Positions 5,457 through 8,862 of a DNA stretch of 8,862 nucleotides are shown here, piece after piece. Origin of the DNA: an uncultured bacterium (GTDB taxonomy: Bacteria; Patescibacteriota; Minisyncoccia; Phycocordibacterales; CAWITU01); the NCBI GenBank assembly GCA_903958115.1, contig CAJBRS010000083.1:1-8862 (forward strand). Direction: 5' to 3'. How positions within the stretch are numbered: position 1 is the first letter of the stretch; each line of letters starts with the position of its first letter. Both the position numbers and the translations under genes were made by a program. The notes beneath the pieces are model-generated. The model was not told where the DNA came from, ran no database searches, and saw only the letters and a program-made list of their open reading frames with translations.

Positions 5457-6128
5457 GCTATTAACCTTATTTTCTAATAGCCTCCTTACTCTTTTAAGAT
5501 CAGATATATCTGAGTGTTCAGGCTTCTCGGAAGAAAAAACTAACTTTGATTTACCAAAATCAATGAGTCTAGGATGACCAGTCTCAAGGTCTATCATAAT
5601 ATTCCCCTCTGCTATATCACCGTGATAAACATGGGCTTCATTAAGGTTTTCTAAAAATTTTTGTAATTCAGCAAAAAAAAGCCCCATATCGAAATTCTTA
5701 GGTAAAGAAGCAAGATTATTATGAATATCTCTGATTGAAACAGCATTCAACCTTTCCATGAATAAAACGTGTACTTTATTACCTTCCTCATCCTCAAATA
5801 TATCGTGGCCGTAAGCTTGCGGGGTTTTTACAATACCACTATGTTCCGCTGCCCTATTCATAAAATCTATCTCCACTGAAAGAGAATTAAAAGGAGGTAG
5901 AACACCATCAAAACGATCTAGTAAAACCTGCTCCGATATAATCTTCATGCATATTCCAGGATTTGTATCGTGGTGATGAACTTCAGCAGTATTTCCACTA
6001 CCTATATTATTTCTTTGGCTTTTTAACAAATCCTCAATTGAAGAAAAAAGGGAGCTTTCTACCTCCTTTATCATATTTCTAATTCTCTCGTCTTCAGAAT
6101 AAACTTCTTGTGATTGTAGTTTGTACAT
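5436..6128 (-). CDS. Small protein-kinase-like protein with intact catalytic residues
   Basis: A 230-residue protein with the eukaryotic-like kinase fold. Residues 1-38 form a charged N-terminal helix region. The Gly-rich loop IGSGNTAEV is at 42-50 (G43, G45, A48, V50). The likely ATP lysine is K62 (CMKII), the likely helix-C glutamate E86, and the hinge MERL is at 124-127. The catalytic loop HGDIAEGN is at 169-176, with catalytic D171 and N176. The metal-binding DFG is D190-G192. All key residues are present, so activity is expected. The HGD form of the catalytic loop and only ~38 residues after DFG resemble the atypical RIO/Bud32-like kinases more than full-size Ser/Thr kinases, but I cannot assign a family. 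There is no membrane segment, so it should be cytoplasmic. A TATTAT box six bases before ATG 6128 implies a leaderless mRNA. Substrate unknown; a small-molecule kinase is possible. Confidence 0.85.
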   Translation of the reverse strand: MYKLQSQEVYSEDERIRNMIKEVESSLFSSIEDLLKSQRNNIGSGNTAEVHHHDTNPGICMKIISEQVLLDRFDGVLPPFNSLSVEIDFMNRAAEHSGIVKTPQAYGHDIFEDEEGNKVHVLFMERLNAVSIRDIHNNLASLPKNFDMGLFFAELQKFLENLNEAHVYHGDIAEGNIMIDLETGHPRLIDFGKSKLVFSSEKPEHSDISDLKRVRRLLENKVNSLTNSGK

Positions 6129-6134
6129 TTAGCA

Positions 6135-6140
6135 ATAATA
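6135..6140 (-). promoter_or_regulatory. -10 box placed for a leaderless kinase transcript
   Basis: TATTAT on the minus strand is followed by six bases (TGCTAA) and ATG 6128, the same spacing as at the acetyltransferase gene. The expected start is the A of the ATG. It lies 15 bases after the encoded CCA of tRNA-Val; any -35 would fall in the tRNA end, where I see no match. Readthrough from tRNA-Val is an alternative. Confidence 0.5.
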
Positions 6141-6154
6141 GTAGAAAAACTATT

Positions 6155-6230
6155 TGGTGCGCGATGAGGGACTTGAACCCCCGACCTTCTCAGTGTAAAT
6201 GAGTTGCTCTACCAACTGAGCTAATCGCGC
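6155..6230 (-). tRNA. tRNA-Val (anticodon TAC), CCA encoded
   Basis: The minus strand folds as a cloverleaf. The acceptor is GCGCGAT/ATCGCGC with discriminator A and encoded CCA (6157-6155). D-stem GCTC/GAGC. The anticodon loop TTTACAC gives anticodon TAC (6197-6195), and the T-loop is TTCAAGT in a GGGGG/CCCTC stem. The first anticodon-stem pair is an A-A mismatch (27-43), leaving four good pairs. Otherwise it closely resembles bacterial valine tRNAs. Confidence 0.96.
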
Positions 6231-6272
6231 AGTATGTGTTGGCTTAAACATCACTAACCCCCAGCAGAAAGC

Positions 6273-6300
6273 AGTATATCGGAAATTAAAGAATTATCAA
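6273..6300 (-). promoter_or_regulatory. Promoter for tRNA-Val
   Basis: On the minus strand TTGATA (6300-6295) and TATACT (6278-6273), each one mismatch from consensus, are 16 bases apart. The expected start is near 6266, about 36 bases before the tRNA. The -35 begins two bases after the encoded CCA of tRNA-Arg(TCT), showing how tightly the units are packed. Confidence 0.7.
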
Positions 6301-6302
6301 CT

Positions 6303-6377
6303 TGGTGCCCCTGGTAGGAATCGAACCTACATCGACGGCTTAGAAGTCCGCTGTTCTATCCATTGAACTACGGGGGC
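6303..6377 (-). tRNA. tRNA-Arg (anticodon TCT), CCA encoded
   Basis: Cloverleaf on the minus strand: acceptor GCCCCCG/CAGGGGC, discriminator A and CCA (6305-6303), D-stem GTTC/GAAC, anticodon loop CTTCTAA with anticodon TCT (6344-6342), T-arm GTAGG-TTCGATT-CCTAC. Two stems carry mismatches: C6-A67 in the acceptor stem and A31-G39 closing the anticodon loop. It decodes AGA and probably AGG. The D-arm and T-arm closely match those of the neighbouring Arg(GCG) gene, suggesting tandem duplication and divergence. Confidence 0.93.
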
Positions 6378-6544
6378 TTTTCTACTTACAGTAGGAATCT
6401 TCCCCTACGGGGACTGTACAGTCTTCGTATCGTACTCGCTTCGCTCCGTGCGATATACTCAGACTTTTCGATTCCTACACGCAAAGCGCGCAGGCGCTTT
6501 GCTTTCGAGCACCAACAAAAAATATCGCAGATATTTTTTGTTTG
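6378..6544 (-). repeat. Palindrome-rich spacer between two Arg tRNA genes
   Basis: Nearly all of these 167 bases can pair. GTAGGAATC (6391-6399) pairs with GATTCCTAC (6470-6478) and encloses two smaller hairpins, TCCCC/GGGGA (6401-6413) and a compound stem 6420-6465 (AGTCT/AGACT outside, TATCGTAC/GTGCGATA inside), like a three-way junction. Next is a perfect 9-bp hairpin (6481-6502, GCAAAGCGC/GCGCTTTGC). The last is a 13-bp AT-rich hairpin (6514-6542) that extends to 6507-6549. On the minus strand 6408-6391 resembles the T-arm of both flanking tRNAs. No convincing coding frame is present. It could be a processed leader/trailer RNA, a REP/MITE-like element or a decayed tRNA. Confidence 0.7.
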
Positions 6545-6549
6545 TGCTC
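6507..6549 (-). other. Long hairpin that includes the 3' end of tRNA-Arg(GCG)
   Basis: Bases 6514-6526 and 6530-6542 form 13 perfect pairs around a three-base loop. After one mismatch (6513/6543), GAGCAC (6507-6512) pairs with GTGCTC (6544-6549). The last five acceptor-stem and discriminator bases of tRNA-Arg(GCG) are in that outer stem. The T-run lies inside the stem, not after it, so it is not a textbook terminator. It could affect 3' processing. Confidence 0.65.
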
Positions 6550-6616
6550 TCAGTAGGAATCGAACCTACATTTTAACTTCCGCAAAGTTATGTCCTATCC
6601 ATTGAACGATGAGAGC
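6545..6616 (-). tRNA. tRNA-Arg (anticodon GCG), CCA not encoded
   Basis: Cloverleaf on the minus strand: acceptor GCTCTCA/TGAGAGC with discriminator A (6545), D-stem GTTC/GGAC with a GG loop, and perfect anticodon stem TAACT/AGTTA with loop TTGCGGA. The anticodon is GCG at 6583-6581, and the T-arm is GTAGG-TTCGATT-CCTAC. After A73 come CAA, so CCA is not encoded. GCG reads CGC and CGU by wobble. Most bacteria use ACG (deaminated to ICG by TadA) for these codons, so this anticodon is unusual. Confidence 0.93.
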
Positions 6617-6647
6617 GCGAAAAAAACGATAGGCACACAATATCAAT

Positions 6648-6675
6648 ATTATAAGGAAGGGTCAACAACGGTCGA
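6648..6675 (-). promoter_or_regulatory. Candidate promoter for the tRNA-Arg cluster, overlapping the upstream stop codon
   Basis: A perfect TATAAT (6653-6648) on the minus strand overlaps the TAA stop codon (6651-6649) of the upstream small membrane-protein gene. TCGACC (6675-6670), four of six matches to the -35 consensus, lies 16 bases upstream. The start would be near 6641, about 25 bases before tRNA-Arg(GCG). Cotranscription with the pil genes is also possible because no terminator separates them. Confidence 0.5.
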
Positions 6676-6948
6676 GGAAGCGGAGGCGGAATAAACCTCA
6701 AAAGCTTTCGCTTTGGCATCATACCTATCCTCAACCATCTTCATATCATTAGCAGGCAATACTGTAGTCGAGGAGACGGGAGCAGCATCAGAATAGAAAG
6801 CTGTACCACTTTCAACCCACCAATAAACATAAGCGCTCCATAAAAGACCAATACAGGTCAATATAATAAATAAAAAGAAAAGCCTTTTCCAATCTCTCCA
6901 GCTATCAAAAGTAACAGTGACTAATTTTTTTTCTGGTACCAGTTTCAT
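6649..6948 (-). CDS. Small single-pass membrane protein at the end of the pilMNO-like cluster
   Basis: I do not recognise the family. It has 99 residues: a basic cytoplasmic N-terminus (1-22, MKLVPEKKL...SWRDWKRL), one transmembrane segment at about 23-44 (FFLFIILTCIGLLWSAYVYWW) and a ~55-residue outer part rich in Ser, Thr and Ala. There is no lipobox, so it is not a PilP-type lipoprotein. Its ATG is one base after the PilO-like stop codon, so it is certainly read with that gene and probably translated by reinitiation. Position after pilO suggests a role with the pilus alignment complex, perhaps replacing PilP, but this rests on location alone. Low-complexity Ser/Ala content makes homology by eye unreliable. 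Confidence 0.8.
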   Translation of the reverse strand: MKLVPEKKLVTVTFDSWRDWKRLFFLFIILTCIGLLWSAYVYWWVESGTAFYSDAAPVSSTTVLPANDMKMVEDRYDAKAKAFEVYSASASSTVVDPSL

Positions 6949-6949
6949 G

Positions 6950-7486
6950 TTATTTATTTTTAACTACAGTAAATTGAAAGTTCGACGTCCAAACAGCGTT
7001 ACCATTTTTTGTTTTATCACCAGCCTGTATAGAAATGGAAGTAAAAGCAATTTTATATGGCAAATTCTCTAGCAAGTTTAAGAACCTCAGAGTCCCTACC
7101 CAACTCCCTGTCGTTGTTAGAGTAACCTTTAAAAGTTCTTGTTGATAGGGAGATAGATCTCCGTCTTGTTGAATATCCGGTGACAATGAATGAGAAAGGC
7201 CAGATGTATTAGCTATCGATTCTACTTGCTGAAGAAAACCGGCTACACCATCATTACTTACAAACATACCATTTATCTTTTGAATATCTGCTTTCGACCC
7301 TGAAATAGTTTTCTGGAGAGAGATTAACTTATCTTTGGCAGACATGGCATCGCGGAGGGAGGCATCTGTCGAGATCACTGTCGTATTAATATTAAGAAAA
7401 TTTGAGTAAGCAACTCCATAAGAAAGAATCAAAGCGAATGCTACGAATGCACTTACATAAAGAATTGTGGTTGTTCTTTGTTTCAT
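6950..7486 (-). CDS. PilO-like type IV pilus inner-membrane protein
   Basis: A 178-residue bitopic membrane protein. Residues 1-7 are cytoplasmic, about 8-25 form the membrane segment (ILYVSAFVAFALILSYGV), and 35-72 look like a helical or coiled-coil region rich in Asp, Lys and Leu. The rest has the alternating helix-strand pattern of the PilO ferredoxin-like domain: a helix FLQQVESIANTSGL (84-97), a strand LLKVTLTTTGSWVGTLRFLNLLENLP (118-143), and a final strand at the C-terminus. By family knowledge PilO pairs with PilN in the periplasmic alignment complex linking PilM to the pilus machine. The assignment rests on this layout and on lying five bases after a PilN-like gene; sequence similarity by eye is weak. 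No Shine-Dalgarno site is seen, suggesting coupled translation. Confidence 0.82.
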   Translation of the reverse strand: MKQRTTTILYVSAFVAFALILSYGVAYSNFLNINTTVISTDASLRDAMSAKDKLISLQKTISGSKADIQKINGMFVSNDGVAGFLQQVESIANTSGLSHSLSPDIQQDGDLSPYQQELLKVTLTTTGSWVGTLRFLNLLENLPYKIAFTSISIQAGDKTKNGNAVWTSNFQFTVVKNK

Positions 7487-7491
7487 AATGA

Positions 7492-8022
7492 TTAAAATTT
7501 ACCAGTAATCTTAATAGTAAAGTCTATATTATTTTCGACCGAGAGATTCGATATTGGAAATTCTGCCCCAGAAAATTTCGAATCTGCTTGCAATAATTTA
7601 GAAAAACGTATGAGATCATTCCTACTATCGGCCACCCCAGCAATAATCAAAGTGCTGTACACCGAACTATACTGATACTGAAAACTTTTTATTTTAATGG
7701 TGGAATCCTGAGACTTCAAAACCTCAGAAATACTTTCCGAAGGTTTTAAATCAGGAGTCTTCAAAACCATTATTTCTTGGCTCACCTTTTTTGACTGGTC
7801 GAGTAAAACCCCCCTAAAAGACACCGATCCAGAGGAGGTCACTGAACTTAGAGTTACTTCTTCTTCTTTTTGTTTTACCTTAGATATCACAATAGAAGGA
7901 AGAAGAAAAACTGCCGTAATAAAAATCGAGCAAGATACCAAAGAAAAAAATATCACAAAGAATCTTTTCTTGTATTCCTGCTTTAAAGCTTTTCTACGTT
8001 CTGTGGTTAATAAAGTAAACAT
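7492..8022 (-). CDS. PilN-like type IV pilus inner-membrane protein
   Basis: A 176-residue bitopic protein. The N-terminus MFTLLTTERRKALKQEYKKR is a short basic cytoplasmic tail, and FTLLT occupies the position of the INLLP peptide that in other bacteria binds PilM. The membrane segment is about 21-45. A charged helix KVKQKEEEV follows (48-56), then an external domain with LLDQSKKVSQEIMVL near 74-88 and strands near 110-130 and at the C-terminus, consistent with the PilN ferredoxin-like fold. It starts five bases after the PilM stop codons (TAA TAA) and ends five bases before the PilO-like gene, so all are one operon. Function as the PilM-PilO link is inference from family and order; divergence is high. 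Confidence 0.82.
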   Translation of the reverse strand: MFTLLTTERRKALKQEYKKRFFVIFFSLVSCSIFITAVFLLPSIVISKVKQKEEEVTLSSVTSSGSVSFRGVLLDQSKKVSQEIMVLKTPDLKPSESISEVLKSQDSTIKIKSFQYQYSSVYSTLIIAGVADSRNDLIRFSKLLQADSKFSGAEFPISNLSVENNIDFTIKITGKF

Positions 8023-8027
8023 TTTTA

Positions 8028-8862
8028 TTATTTAGGTAAACAAAGACCTATAGCTGAGGCATAATCAAGCGAATCGTCTTTATTGATTGCTGGAATTTCT
8101 ACATCAAAAGAAAACGCATTACTCCAAACATTACCAATCTCTACTGGTACTTTTAGACTTAAGGTTAAATGGTCCTTCAATCCCGTCATAACAGCATCCT
8201 TACCAACCAAAATAATTTTTTCTATTCTCTCACCAGCTTGGCCTTGTTTTTCCTTGTGAGACTGCCAATAAATAAAGACTCTTTCTATCTCATCGCGTAA
8301 AACTGAAACAGCGTTAGCCAAGGCCAAATACAGCTCATTAGTATCTGGTTTTTTAATAAGCCCTTTTTCCCTTTTAATTTTTTCAGCTTCTTCAGGAGAA
8401 ACCGAAAATTGCTTTATAATGGCAGCGGTCAAATTTTCTGAACCAATAGACACTGTAGAGGTAAATTGCACAGCCCCATCCCCCACAACAAAGATACCGG
8501 ACTCAGTCTCAGCCAAATTCACAACGATATAGGTCCCTTTATCCTTTTTAGGAATTACAGCCCTAGAAATTGCCGTCGGTTGAAACATAAAAGAAAGCAC
8601 GGTTAAGTCACACTCATTAAAAAGGTTTGCATAATTATCAATAATAGCCTTAGGCAAAACAGTGACAGTTAATTCTATTTTTGTTGAAGATCTTTTTATA
8701 ATATGATAATCAAACACAGCCTCCTCTCCACCAAGCGGTACGTTTTCTTCAAGATGAATCTCTATCTCAGACACGATCTCATCATTTGTTAATTTCGCAT
8801 CAACCTCTGTTTTGAATAGATATGCTGCACTTTCGGGCAAAGAGGCCTTTATAAATTTAAGA
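8028..8862 (-). CDS. pilM: PilM, type IV pilus assembly ATPase-fold protein, N-terminus outside the window
   Basis: An actin-like (ASKHA) cytoplasmic protein of the type IV pilus alignment complex. The frame is open to base 8861, giving 277 visible residues that begin inside the protein (LKFIKASLPES). The N-terminal third of the first subdomain, with the first phosphate loop, is therefore missing, and no start codon is assigned. Visible features: SLPES..YLFKTEV and the acidic helix typical of the PilM insertion, QPTAISRAVIPKK, strand YIVVNLAETESGIFVV, SIGSENLTAAI, the segment EEAEKIKREKGL, IILVGKDAVMTGLKDHL, and the C-terminal YASAIGLCLPK. In most PilM proteins the second phosphate loop reads DIGxxxT; here it is NLAETES, lacking the Asp and Gly, so nucleotide binding may be weak. 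It is followed five bases later by the PilN-like gene. Confidence 0.92.
   Translation of the reverse strand, partial: LKFIKASLPESAAYLFKTEVDAKLTNDEIVSEIEIHLEENVPLGGEEAVFDYHIIKRSSTKIELTVTVLPKAIIDNYANLFNECDLTVLSFMFQPTAISRAVIPKKDKGTYIVVNLAETESGIFVVGDGAVQFTSTVSIGSENLTAAIIKQFSVSPEEAEKIKREKGLIKKPDTNELYLALANAVSVLRDEIERVFIYWQSHKEKQGQAGERIEKIILVGKDAVMTGLKDHLTLSLKVPVEIGNVWSNAFSFDVEIPAINKDDSLDYASAIGLCLPK

Noticed and set aside
6378..6544. CRISPR array or insertion sequence in the tRNA spacer
   Set aside because: Repeats are inverted and unequal with no regular spacing, and there is no transposase gene. The 9-bp outer repeat is too short to claim a mobile element outright.
6363..6605. Plus-strand open frame of 80 codons across the tRNA spacer
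   Set aside because: It overlaps parts of both Arg tRNA genes and the palindromic spacer, runs against every other gene, and its product has no recognisable feature.
1..8862. UGA recoded as glycine, as in some candidate-phyla bacteria
   Set aside because: All genes read through at full length with no in-frame TGA, and Trp is encoded by TGG. Lack of TGA stops among only 11 genes is weak evidence.

Overview
The window is a tightly packed stretch in which every gene I can support lies on the minus strand, so it is described from high to low coordinates. The sequence is AT-rich by eye, intergenic gaps are mostly 1-60 bases, and the proteins are short, divergent members of known families. Shine-Dalgarno motifs are essentially absent, and several -10 boxes sit directly on start codons. 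Together with a reduced pilM-N-O type IV pilus cluster, this suggests an ultra-small candidate-phyla-radiation bacterium (Patescibacteria, perhaps Parcubacteria-like). That placement is inference; no 16S gene is present. All 11 visible stop codons are TAA (10) or TAG (1), and no gene is interrupted by TGA, so UGA recoding is not suggested.

Layout. 8862-6649: a type IV pilus inner-membrane cluster, pilM (cut by the window edge), a PilN-like gene, a PilO-like gene and a small membrane protein in the slot where pilP often lies. 6616-6155: three tRNA genes, Arg(GCG), Arg(TCT) and Val(TAC). The two Arg genes are separated by 167 bases made almost entirely of inverted repeats, the least explained part of the window. 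6128-5207: a small intact protein-kinase-like gene and a 70-residue orphan with its own near-consensus promoter. 5161-3992: an RluA-family pseudouridine synthase followed by ribosomal protein L19, ended by a strong terminator. 3900-2970: tRNA-Leu(GAG) and a membrane-anchored PdaC/RsiV-like (DUF4163/DUF3298) protein. 2928-2854: tRNA-His(GTG). 2791-1: a GNAT acetyltransferase and two ABC exporter half-transporters, the second cut by the window edge.

How the genes work together. The two ABC genes overlap and look like the two halves of a heterodimeric exporter: the first has a degenerate ATP site (Walker B Asp-Asp, switch Gln in place of His), as in TM287/TM288-type exporters. The PilM/N/O proteins would form the cytoplasmic and periplasmic alignment complex of a type IV pilus. 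RluA-family and L19 genes are ribosome-related housekeeping. The kinase and the 70-residue gene are adjacent but probably separately transcribed.

The most notable signals are: (1) start-proximal promoters implying leaderless mRNAs, with an apparent lack of Shine-Dalgarno sites; (2) the palindrome-rich inter-tRNA spacer containing tRNA T-arm-like copies and a long hairpin that reaches into the 3' end of tRNA-Arg(GCG); (3) an Arg tRNA with a GCG anticodon instead of the usual bacterial ACG; (4) a terminator-like hairpin whose T-tract ends two bases before the pseudouridine synthase start codon. I did not find a clearly new multi-gene system. No stretch over 300 bases is without a gene.
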